Assembly: GCA_039545355.1 (NCBI GenBank)
Contig: BCJJ01000003.1
Span: forward strand, 1,757,092-1,821,091
Length of the DNA stretch: 64,000 bases
Source: Trichosporon coremiiforme
Taxonomy: Eukaryota; Basidiomycota; Tremellomycetes; Trichosporonales; Trichosporonaceae
Direction: 5' to 3'
The stretch's first letter is position 1; the number at the start of each line of letters is the position of its first letter. Position numbers and translations under genes: made by a program. Below, one piece after another: positions 23,254 through 31,856 of this stretch. The notes under the pieces are model-generated. The model was not told the origin of the DNA, ran no database searches, and saw only the letters and a program-made list of their open reading frames with translations.

Positions 23254-24534
23254 GGTGGTGGGTATGAGTGGGGTGGAGTGGTCTGGTCGAGATGGACCTT
23301 GAACTCTTGCTTGCTCGCAGGCGTCCACTGTGAGTGAGCCTCCGAGGACACCCGCCTGGGGGACGCTCCGGTTTCTCCGCCTATGTGGCACGTAGGTCAG
23401 CCGGGCGTTTTCATTTGCCAGCCCGTCTGGTGCTGGGCGCCCCTACGGCCAATCCCCTCCTCCCAATTTCAATGCACGTGACCTGCGCCTTTCCTTCACT
23501 TCCGAGCCTGTGCACCATTGCATACTGCAAACATCACCCGACGCGTCGCAAAAACCGACGAGCAGGACAACGTTTTCCAACTTCATGCACCTAACGCCAC
23601 CTGTGGGGGATGTGGAGGGACAACAGATGCGACTTCAGCAGTTTAGCTAAGCTCTCTGCGGTGTTTGGAGCAGCTGGCGGTCTGTCGTCAACGGGCACTA
23701 GCAATGACTTCGACTACCAGGCGTTAGTCGGAGCCAGGCTGAGAAGTAGACGGTGACAGAAGGCAACAAGTTGGTGACAGCGGGACTTGTGTCGACGGGG
23801 GTAGCTCGACCCCTACAGGACAAGCCCCAGGGTTCCGTTCTGCTCCGGAGCCCCCGTGCCCCGCCTCCTCGATGATTTGCGCTGCATCCGTAACTATGTT
23901 CCGCGTCCTCTGACCTGATCACACTTCTTAGTTGTGCAACACTCTCCCTGCGCTCCGCCTGGCAAAGCGTCCAGACTCAAAGTGGAGCTGCGCATGCGAC
24001 AATCGGTACTGGCACCGCCCACCGCAGAGCACACATTGTGCAGACACGTGGTTATCATCCAGACGGTCTTCTGCTAGGACTTCACGCCGGGGTCACATCG
24101 GAGTGCATGTTGTCTCGCGGACTACACAAAACCTGAGTGATCGCGCCTCTGGAAGTCAGCCGCACACTGGCGATCAGACCCGAGCAAGACGATGGGATCT
24201 TCGGCTTTCGAACTACTATCACTAATGGGCGGATCGACAAGATCTGCCTCATGTATACAGACTTTCCATGTGTCACAACCCAGCTCCCGCTCACGAGATT
24301 TGCACCGTCGAAACCCTTAGCAGTACATCGGCGAGTCCCAATGCTTCCCGAGCGAGCGTCAAAGAATACAGAAGACAACGTTTGAGACTGCTCGCCTCTG
24401 CTCCTTATCTTCGATGTGCCTGATAGTGCCTGAGGCGAACAATCCTTGTTCGCTCCCCTCACATTTCGAACATGTCAACAAGCATTCGATCACCATGCGC
24501 AATCTGCAACCTGCAACCGCCACCTCCGCCTACG
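23254..24534. other. Intergenic region between CYT1 and HSK3
   Basis: Contains the CYT1 promoter at its left end and the HSK3 promoter at its right end. Open frames are under 130 codons with no recognisable product. An in-frame upstream ATG of HSK3 lies at 24472. Confidence 0.4.
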
Positions 24535-24858
24535 ATGTCGAACCACCACTCAACAAAGGCGCGGCATTACGCCGCTCTCGCATCGGGCATCAAGAACCTG
24601 AACGCCAATCTTGGCGAGACGGAGGAGCTCTTCGGCATGATGAGCCAGCAGTTGTTGTACATGCGCCAACTTGCCATTACGAACGGATCGCAGTGAGTCT
24701 TTCCCCTATGAACTACCCTCCTAGCTGCGGCAGGTTGAGTTGAGCTGACTCTCAGATTCATGGCCGTGTCACGACTTCTGGATAACGAGCTGAACGAGGT
24801 CACGGCCAAGGCGCAGGCTCAGCAGCCGCAGCAGCAGGCGCAGGAGCACTCTCCGTGA
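24535..24858 (+). CDS. HSK3: DASH/Dam1 complex subunit Hsk3
   Basis: Small helical subunit of the fungal DASH ring that couples kinetochores to microtubules. Exons 24535-24692 and 24756-24858 (63-nt intron), 86 aa. The core RHYAALASGIKNLNANLGET, MMSQQLLYMRQLAITNGS and, across the splice, QFMAVSRLLDNEL matches the Hsk3 pattern of two short helices with a conserved aromatic-Met pair. The tail is Gln-rich (AQAQQPQQQAQEHSP). Start chosen at 24535 because the family is usually 70-100 aa and begins shortly before this core; an in-frame ATG at 24472 would add 21 residues (MSTSIRSPCAIC...). Confidence 0.82.
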
Positions 24859-25163
24859 TGCGCTCCGCCGTCACGAACCAACCGCTACGACGACGACCAC
24901 CTGTTGTATTATACTCGCATGGACTGCAGCGCACGAATCTTTTGGGGACCACTACTAGACGACCTTTGCATTGTATACGACTTTTATGGGTTTTTTAACG
25001 GGCGTGAGGTGGTATGACTATCGACACCGCTGTATGCGGTTCACAGGGGGGATAAGGACGGGAATGTCTACTACACTATCCAACTATCAGACTAACGTTT
25101 AACGTGTGGATTTATACTAAAATGAATGACTCGGTACTACTCTCGGCATCTCGGTTGGCACGC
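24859..25163. other. Convergent 3' region between HSK3 and the giant repetitive ORF
   Basis: 305 bp between facing stop codons; 3' UTRs only, A/T-richer than the genes. Confidence 0.4.
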
Positions 25164-28100
25164 TCAAGCAAGGTTTGCGCGCGTAAACTCCTCGCAGCAC
25201 TGAGCAAGCGAGTCCAGAGTCGCCTGGTCCTTGGCCAGCCCGCGGGCGGTGCAGAGGACGCACTGAAAGAGCTCCATTCGCGTCGCCTGAGGACTCCCGG
25301 GCGGAAAGGCTGGGAGCTCGGGAAACGAAGGCTCCTTGGTCTCAACGGCGGCGGGGGTGGCGACAGCCTCGGACACGGGCGTAGCGGTCTCGGCAGGCGT
25401 GGGCGTCTGCTGGACGGGCGACTCGGCGCGGGACTCGACAACAGGGGCGATCTTCTCAGGCTCGGCGGCAGGAGTGGGGGCGGACTCAACAGCGGCGACG
25501 ACCTCCTCAGTCTTCACGGGCTCCTCGGCGACCGTTTCGACAACGACATGCTCAGTGATGACCTCAATGGGCTTCTCGACGGCAGGGACGGCCGCGGGGA
25601 CGAGCTCGGGCTTCTTCTCTTCGGAGGCGTGGGCAGGGGCGGGAGCAGCTTCGACAACGGGCTCAACCTTCTCGACCTTCTCAACGGGGGAGGGAGCAGC
25701 TTCGACAACGGGCTCAGGCTTCTTCTCAATGGTGACCTCGATAACAGCCGGCTCGTCCTTCTTGACTTCGGGGACGGGCTCGGCCTTCTCAACCTCAACG
25801 GGGGCGGAGGTGGGGGTAGCCTCAACGATGGGGGCGGCGGAAGCCGCCTCTTCAACCGCCGGGACAATAGTCTCAGCAGGAGCGGCGCGCTCGGCGGATT
25901 CGGCAGCGGAGGCCGTCTCAGTAGGGGTCTCGACCTCGACCTTCTTCTCGACCTGGGCCACAACCTCGATCTCCTCCTTCTCAATGACAGGCTCCTCATT
26001 CGTCACGACGACCTCCTCCTGCTTCTCGACGACCGTTTCCTCCGTCTTCTCAACGATCTCTTCCTTCTTCTCCTGAACGATCTCCTCCTTCTTCTCCTCA
26101 ACGACCTCCTTCATCTCCTCGACCTTCTCAGCAGCAACCTCGTCATTCCTCTCAGCGGCGGGCTGCTCGGTAGCAGCCTCCTCGACCTCAATTTCATCGG
26201 CGGTCACAACGGCGGCAGCGACAACCGCAGGGGCCTCAACAACAGCGCGGTCGGCGGGGGCAGAGGTTTCCTCGGCAATGAAAGTGACCGCCTCCTTGAC
26301 GTCCTCCTTGACGTCCTCCTTGACGTCCTCCTTGACGTCCTCCTTGACCTCCTCCCTGACCTCCTCCCTGACCTCTTCCTTGACCTCCTCCTTGACTTCC
26401 TCAACGATATTGGGGGTCTCTACGGGCGTGACAAGAGGCACCTCAGCAGCTGCCTTGGGCTCGGCCTCGGCGACTTTGGGCTGCTCCGGCTCGGCTGGCT
26501 TCTCAGCGGCGACGTTGGCCTCGGTGACGACCGGTTCGGCAGGGCCGGCCTTGGCGGGGACGGTCTCAGTAGCGGGCGTTTCGGCGATCGGCTCGGTGAC
26601 CTCAACCGGAGCAGGGGTGATCTCGACGGGAGCAGGGGTGGCTTTGACGGGAGCGGGGATGGTCTCAACGGGAGCAGGGAGGGACTCGATCGGGGCAGAC
26701 TCGACTTTAGGCTCCTCAATCTTGGGCTCCTCGATCCTGGACTCCTCGATTTGGGGCTCCTCGGTCTTGGGCTCCTCGGGCTTGATGTCCTCAATCTTAG
26801 GCTCCTCCACGATCTTCGGGGCTTCGGTAATAGGGGCAGCCTTATTCTCGACGGGCAAGGCGGCGACAACCTCAGGAGCAGCCTCGATTTTGGGCTCCTC
26901 GGGGATGGTGGCAGCCTCGGGGACGGCATCGACCTTGGTCTTCTCAATCTTGACCGGCTCAACGTCCTTCTCGGCGACAACAGCAGTGAAGATAGCGGAA
27001 GCTGCAGCGACGGCGGCGACGACAGGAACGGCCTCAGTAACCGGCTCAGCGACCTTCTCCAAGGCAGGGGAAACGGCTTCGATAATAGGCTCAGCCTTGA
27101 CTTCCTCGACCTTCACCGCAGCTTTAGTGGCAAGCTCGGCAGCCTTCTCAGCCACAACCTCCTCAGCAACCTCCTCGACATTTGCAGGGGTCTCGGGGAC
27201 GGTCTCCCGAGCAACTTCGACCTGCTCGACAACGGTCTCAGGTGCAGGCTTGATCTCGGCGGGCTTCTCCGCCACGGCGTCGATGACAGGAGCGGGTGCA
27301 GCAGCCTCGATGACTGCGGGTGCCTCGATCTTGGGAGCTTCAACAGCGACCTCCTTGGGAGTCTCGACAGCAACCTGCTCGGGAGTCTCGACAGTGACCT
27401 CACGCTTCGAGGTCTCACCCTCACTCTCGACAACCTTCTCATCGACCTTGACGATGGCGGGCTCGGAGACGGGCTTGACCTCGGGAGCGTCGGCGAGGAC
27501 GGCGGTCTCAGTCTTGGGAGCATCGGCGACCGGAGCAGAGACCTCAGCGAGCTTCGCCTCGATCTTGTCCTCGATCTGAACCGCGGCGGGCTCGGGAATG
27601 GGCTCAGCGACCTTCTTCTCGGTCTTGAGAACCTCAGCAACCGGAATGGAAGCCTCAGCTGGCTTCTCAGGTACCGAAGTCTCAGCGGTCTTCTCCTCCG
27701 TGTCGACAACCGGCACAACCTTCGCCTCGGCCTGCTCAGAGACGGCATCAGCGACAGGGGCAGCGACAACGGGCTCCTCGATCACGGTAGCCTTCTCCTC
27801 GACCTGGACAGGCTTCTCCTCGATGACCGGCACCTCAACAGTTTCCGCGACAGTCTCGGTGACCGGGGAAGCCTCAACCGCCGGAGCAGGCTCGACAGCA
27901 GCGATCTTGACTGACTGTTCGACCTCAGGTACGGCAGCCGGGGAGAGCTCCTCGACCTTGATAGCCTCCTCGACCTTGACGACCTCCTCGATCTTGACAG
28001 CCTCCTCGACCTCAACGGGCTCCTCGATCTTGACGGGCTCGGGACCAGCAGGGGCAGGAGTCTCGGTAACGGTCTCCTTCTCTGGGACGGGGACCTCTGC

Positions 28101-31100
28101 AGGCTTCGCCTCCTCGGTAGGATGAGGCTCCTCAGTCTTCACCTCATCCTTAAGAGGCTCGGCGATCTCAGTCTCCTCAGCGACCTGCTCAACGACCTTC
28201 ACCTCAGCGACGACCTCCTCCTTGATCTCAACAGGGGCGACATCAGCGACGGAAGGGGTCTCGGTGACCGGAGCAGCGACGTCAGCCTTGGGCTGCTCGA
28301 AAACAGACTCCTCCGGCTTGACCTCGACGGGCGTTGCCTCAACAGGAGAAGTCTCGATGGGGGCCGTCTCGGCTGGGACGGTCGCGATAGGAGCGGCCTC
28401 GGCAGGAGACATCTCGACTGCGGCCACAGCGAGAGGGTCGACAGCCTTCTCCACGGTGACCTGCTCGACGACCTCAGCCTCCGCAGGGATAGAAACAACC
28501 TCGGCCTCCTTCTCCGGAGCGACTTCGGAAACCTGAACCTCAGCGACCGGTTCAGCAGCCTTGACTTCGACGGGGGCGGCGGTGACAGGGGGAAGAGCGT
28601 CAACTACGGAAGTAAGAGACGCAGGGACCTCAGCTGTCGTTTCCTCAGTGACCTTGATCTCGTCAGGCTTGGTCTCAAGAACAGGCTCAGGGACAGCGAC
28701 AGCCTGCTCCCGAGTCTCGACACCCGGTTCGGGAGTGCTAACCGGCTCCTTCTTGATCTCAATGGGGAGGGCAGCATCCGCAACTGGGACAGCCTCGACA
28801 ATCGCAGCAGCAACCTCGGCCTTCTCCTCCTTGATGGTCTCAATGAGCTTAGCCTCCTCAGCCGGCTTGGACTCGGGAACGATCTCCTCCTTGACCTGGA
28901 CAGGGGCAGCGACCTCAACAGCCTGCTCCTGAACGGACTCGGCGACGGGAACCTCTTCCTTGACCTCCTCGATAGTCGGGGCGGCCACGTCCTTCTTGAT
29001 CTCGATCGGTGCGACGTCAACGGGCTTGATCTCCACGACTGGGGCAGCCGACTCCGTCTTGGGCACCACCGGGGCGGTGTCGGCGACAACAACGGAGGTG
29101 ACAACGGCGGCAGCAGCAACGGCGGAGACGACCTCAACGACCGGCTCGGCAGCCTTCTCGGTAACCGGCTCATGCTCCTGAACCTCAGCAGGGGCGATCA
29201 CGGCCGGAGCAACTTCCACGGGGGTAGAGTCGATAATCGGTGCGGCCTCAGTGACGGGTGCGGGAGCGGGTACGTCGATCACCTTCTCCTCGACTGCCTT
29301 TACCTCGGGGATGGGCTCCTTCTGCTTGACGTCAACGGAGGCGACAACAGCAACAGAGGAAACGTCAACGGCCTTCGCCTCGACCTGAGGCTCGGGGATC
29401 GCCACCTCCTTGATCTCAGCGGGGACGGCGACCTCCTCCTTGGCCTCGATAGGACCAGCAGTTTCCTCCTTGACCTCAGCGGGGACGGCGACCTCCTCCT
29501 TGATCTCAGCGGGGGTGGCGACCTCCTCCTTGATCTCAGTGGCGACCTCCTCCTTGATCTCAGCAGGGATAGCAATTTCCTCCTTGATCTCAGTCGGGAT
29601 AGCAATTTCCTCCTTGATCTCAGTGGCGACCTCCTCCTTGATCTCAGTCGGGATAGCAATTTCCTCCTTGATCTCAGTAGGGAGAGCGACCTCCTCCTTG
29701 GCCTCAATCGGGATAGCGACCTCCTCCTTCACCTCGACAAGGGCGGAGATCCCCTCCTTCTGGACTTCAGATGTGGCGGCCACAGGAGCAGGGTCAGCCT
29801 CGGGAACAGGAGAAGTCTCGGTAGCAGCCGGAGCCTCGATGGTTTTCTCGGCCGGCTTCTCAGCCTCTGCAACAGCAAGCTTCTCCTCCTTCACATCGAT
29901 GACTGGAGCAGACTCAGCGGAAACGGCAGGTTCCTCCTTAACGGAGGAAGGCTCGGCGGCAGGAGAGGGCGTCTCCTCGATAGGAGCGGCGGACTTAGGC
30001 TCCTCAACGACCTCCAGGACCTTAACAGGGGCCGACTTCTCCTCGATGATCTCCTTGACCTCAATGGGGATATCCTTGAACTCCTCAACGACCTCCTTGA
30101 CCTCAGAGGAGGCAGGCTTCTCCTTGACGATCTCCTTGACCTCAACGGGGGCAGCCTGCTCCTCGACGATATTCTCAATGGCCCTGGTCTCAATGGGGGC
30201 GGCGGCAAACTCGGGCTTGACCTCCTTGATAACCTCGACGGGCTTGGTCTCCTCGACAGCTTCAACCTCAGGCTCGGCAGCCTTGACCTCAGGCTCGGCA
30301 GCCTTGACCTCAGGCTCGGTAGCCTTGACCTCAGGCTCCACAGCCTTGACCTCGGGCTCTGCAGCCTGGATTTCGGGCTCAACAGCCTTGACCTCGGCGG
30401 GCTTGGAAGTCTCGATGGTCTCCTCCTTCTTGGCCTCAGCCGGAGCGACCTCAACGGCGACAGCAGCCGCGACAACGACCGGAGCAGCATCGACGTTGGG
30501 CTCGGTGGCGGGCTTGGTCTCCTCCGCCGGCTTCTCGGTGATGGGGGCGGGAGCCTCAGCAATCTTGGGCTCGGCAGCCTTGACCTCCTCGGAGACCTTC
30601 TCAGCCTTGACTTCGGCAACGGGCTCGGAAGCCTTAGTCTCGACGACGGGCTGGACGGGCTTGGTCTCGGCGACGGGCTCGACATCCTTGGTCTCGGCAA
30701 CAGGCTCAGGGGCAGCGACCTTAGGCTTGGCCGCCTTGACGGCCTTGATTTCCTCAGGCCTGGCCTCAGCGGGCTTCTCCGTCTCAGGCTCAGTGGACAG
30801 GCCGAGGCCCTGGGGCTCGTTGCCCTTCATCTCGATCTGCATGGAGGAGCGGCGCGAGCTGCGGCGGGAGAGCTGGAGCGACGAGCGGCGGGACGAGACA
30901 GGCGAGCCGCAGCGGGAGCAGTATAACTCGCAGACGCTGTCGTTGTCCGCGAAGGAGACGGGCGTGCCGGGACGCTTCGGGGAGATATTGATCGGCGCGG
31001 GCGCCTTCTTCGGGCTGGTCACGATGGCCGCAGGAAGCTCGGCCTTCGGGGTGGCGGGAGTGGCGGCCTCAGCCAGAGGAGCAGGCTGGGGTTTGGGCGT

Positions 31101-31856
31101 GGCCTCGACCTGGATTGGCGCAGGAGTTGCCTCCTTGGGCGACGCCTCGGTCACGCTCTCGGCGGCGACCTCGACGGGCTTCACGGCCTTAGGAGCGGCC
31201 GCGACGGGGGTAGGAGCAGCATCCTGGACAGGAGCTGCGGGGGTATCGACGGAGCAAGAAACGGGGACAGAAACGGAAACGGGCGCAGTGGCAGGGGCGG
31301 GGGTAATGGGCGCCTCGGCCGTCGCGGCAGAAGAAAGCTCCTGAATGGGCTGTGCGACGGCCTCGGCGATGGCCTCGACGGTGGTGTCAACGGTGTCGAG
31401 GTGCTCTTGGGCGAGTTCGTAAACTTCAGTCTCCGAGTCGGCGACGGACTCGGCCTTGTTGACACGGACTGGAGTCTCTTGGACGCTCTCCTTCTGGGTG
31501 GGAACGTCGGGGGCAGGGGAGGCGGCGGCGATGTCTTCCTTCTCGGCGGTGAGGGCAGAGACGACGGGGGCAGCGGCGGCCGGGGCAGGGGTGACGGGAG
31601 CGGGAGCGGGGGCGGTCTTGGGAATCTCCTCAGTTACGGTCTTGGGGGAGGTAGACTCGACGGCGCTGGCGCTAGGCGCGGGCTGGATTGCCTCGGTGAC
31701 CTGGGGGGGCTGGGTCGCGGGGACGGCGGGGACGGCGGTCTCGGTGGGCTCGGCGTTGATGAAAGCAGTCTTGGGGTCTTCAGGCATAGTAGAATTGCTG
31801 GGGGGGTGGGGTTGTTTCGACGGACCTCGGAAAAAGGACTTTAGGTGGTCGAACAT
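25164..31856 (-). CDS. Intronless 2230-aa repetitive Val/Ala/Glu/Lys/Pro-rich protein, function unknown
   Basis: One uninterrupted frame of 6693 bp, striking where most neighbours have introns. Start at 31856 (MFDHLKSFFRGPSKQPHPPS); a second in-frame Met is at 31787. No signal peptide or membrane span is visible. Most of the length is strongly biased (EVKAAEPEV, EEPKIEEP, KEEVATEIKEE type repeats), so the chain should be intrinsically disordered or extended helix and very acidic. Two non-repetitive islands stand out: around 30800-30950 a Cys pair (ELYCSRCGSPV) followed by RRSS clusters suited to basophilic kinases, and the C-terminal 55 residues (FPPGSPQATRMELFQCVLCT, LDSLAQCCEEF) with four Cys. 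Possible roles such as a scaffold, septal or cortical protein are speculation. Long antisense frames here are shadows. Confidence 0.8.
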   Translation of the reverse strand: MFDHLKSFFRGPSKQPHPPSNSTMPEDPKTAFINAEPTETAVPAVPATQPPQVTEAIQPAPSASAVESTSPKTVTEEIPKTAPAPAPVTPAPAAAAPVVSALTAEKEDIAAASPAPDVPTQKESVQETPVRVNKAESVADSETEVYELAQEHLDTVDTTVEAIAEAVAQPIQELSSAATAEAPITPAPATAPVSVSVPVSCSVDTPAAPVQDAAPTPVAAAPKAVKPVEVAAESVTEASPKEATPAPIQVEATPKPQPAPLAEAATPATPKAELPAAIVTSPKKAPAPINISPKRPGTPVSFADNDSVCELYCSRCGSPVSSRRSSLQLSRRSSRRSSMQIEMKGNEPQGLGLSTEPETEKPAEARPEEIKAVKAAKPKVAAPEPVAETKDVEPVAETKPVQPVVETKASEPVAEVKAEKVSEEVKAAEPKIAEAPAPITEKPAEETKPATEPNVDAAPVVVAAAVAVEVAPAEAKKEETIETSKPAEVKAVEPEIQAAEPEVKAVEPEVKATEPEVKAAEPEVKAAEPEVEAVEETKPVEVIKEVKPEFAAAPIETRAIENIVEEQAAPVEVKEIVKEKPASSEVKEVVEEFKDIPIEVKEIIEEKSAPVKVLEVVEEPKSAAPIEETPSPAAEPSSVKEEPAVSAESAPVIDVKEEKLAVAEAEKPAEKTIEAPAATETSPVPEADPAPVAATSEVQKEGISALVEVKEEVAIPIEAKEEVALPTEIKEEIAIPTEIKEEVATEIKEEIAIPTEIKEEIAIPAEIKEEVATEIKEEVATPAEIKEEVAVPAEVKEETAGPIEAKEEVAVPAEIKEVAIPEPQVEAKAVDVSSVAVVASVDVKQKEPIPEVKAVEEKVIDVPAPAPVTEAAPIIDSTPVEVAPAVIAPAEVQEHEPVTEKAAEPVVEVVSAVAAAAVVTSVVVADTAPVVPKTESAAPVVEIKPVDVAPIEIKKDVAAPTIEEVKEEVPVAESVQEQAVEVAAPVQVKEEIVPESKPAEEAKLIETIKEEKAEVAAAIVEAVPVADAALPIEIKKEPVSTPEPGVETREQAVAVPEPVLETKPDEIKVTEETTAEVPASLTSVVDALPPVTAAPVEVKAAEPVAEVQVSEVAPEKEAEVVSIPAEAEVVEQVTVEKAVDPLAVAAVEMSPAEAAPIATVPAETAPIETSPVEATPVEVKPEESVFEQPKADVAAPVTETPSVADVAPVEIKEEVVAEVKVVEQVAEETEIAEPLKDEVKTEEPHPTEEAKPAEVPVPEKETVTETPAPAGPEPVKIEEPVEVEEAVKIEEVVKVEEAIKVEELSPAAVPEVEQSVKIAAVEPAPAVEASPVTETVAETVEVPVIEEKPVQVEEKATVIEEPVVAAPVADAVSEQAEAKVVPVVDTEEKTAETSVPEKPAEASIPVAEVLKTEKKVAEPIPEPAAVQIEDKIEAKLAEVSAPVADAPKTETAVLADAPEVKPVSEPAIVKVDEKVVESEGETSKREVTVETPEQVAVETPKEVAVEAPKIEAPAVIEAAAPAPVIDAVAEKPAEIKPAPETVVEQVEVARETVPETPANVEEVAEEVVAEKAAELATKAAVKVEEVKAEPIIEAVSPALEKVAEPVTEAVPVVAAVAAASAIFTAVVAEKDVEPVKIEKTKVDAVPEAATIPEEPKIEAAPEVVAALPVENKAAPITEAPKIVEEPKIEDIKPEEPKTEEPQIEESRIEEPKIEEPKVESAPIESLPAPVETIPAPVKATPAPVEITPAPVEVTEPIAETPATETVPAKAGPAEPVVTEANVAAEKPAEPEQPKVAEAEPKAAAEVPLVTPVETPNIVEEVKEEVKEEVREEVREEVKEDVKEDVKEDVKEDVKEAVTFIAEETSAPADRAVVEAPAVVAAAVVTADEIEVEEAATEQPAAERNDEVAAEKVEEMKEVVEEKKEEIVQEKKEEIVEKTEETVVEKQEEVVVTNEEPVIEKEEIEVVAQVEKKVEVETPTETASAAESAERAAPAETIVPAVEEAASAAPIVEATPTSAPVEVEKAEPVPEVKKDEPAVIEVTIEKKPEPVVEAAPSPVEKVEKVEPVVEAAPAPAHASEEKKPELVPAAVPAVEKPIEVITEHVVVETVAEEPVKTEEVVAAVESAPTPAAEPEKIAPVVESRAESPVQQTPTPAETATPVSEAVATPAAVETKEPSFPELPAFPPGSPQATRMELFQCVLCTARGLAKDQATLDSLAQCCEEFTRANLA
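26285..26405 (-). repeat. Tandem 12-bp coding repeats (VKED / VKEE)
   Basis: Repeated CTCCTTGACGTC / CTCCTTGACCTC units on the plus strand, encoding a run of about ten VKE(D/E) tetrapeptides in the giant ORF. The four identical GTC-type units are the most recently amplified. Confidence 0.85.
26690..26820 (-). repeat. Degenerate 15-24-bp coding repeats (EEPKIEEP)
   Basis: Successive CTCCTCGATCTTGGG-like units encoding EEPKIE, EESRIE, EEPQIE and EEPKTE variants in the giant ORF. Confidence 0.75.
29405..29745 (-). repeat. Tandem 24/30-bp coding repeats (KEEVATEI / KEEIAIPTEI type)
   Basis: Within the giant ORF: about a dozen tandem copies of a unit whose plus-strand form is GCGACCTCCTCCTTGATCTC plus a variable GCGGGGAT-like part. 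Encodes alternating 8- and 10-residue units of the form KEE(V/I)A(x P x)EI. Copy number is likely to vary between strains. Confidence 0.85.
30265..30395 (-). repeat. Tandem 24-bp coding repeats (EVKAAEP)
   Basis: About five copies of a 24-bp unit, plus-strand CAGCCTTGACCTCAGGCTCG, encoding EVKA(A/V/T)EP within the giant ORF. Confidence 0.85.

Noticed and set aside
25104..27914. 936-codon plus-strand frame rich in Leu/Gly/Asp/Ser
   Set aside because: Exact antisense of the repetitive giant gene; composition is what the complement of GAG/GTC/GCC repeats produces.
28122..30926. 934-codon plus-strand frame
   Set aside because: Same antisense shadow; no start context and no non-repetitive domain.
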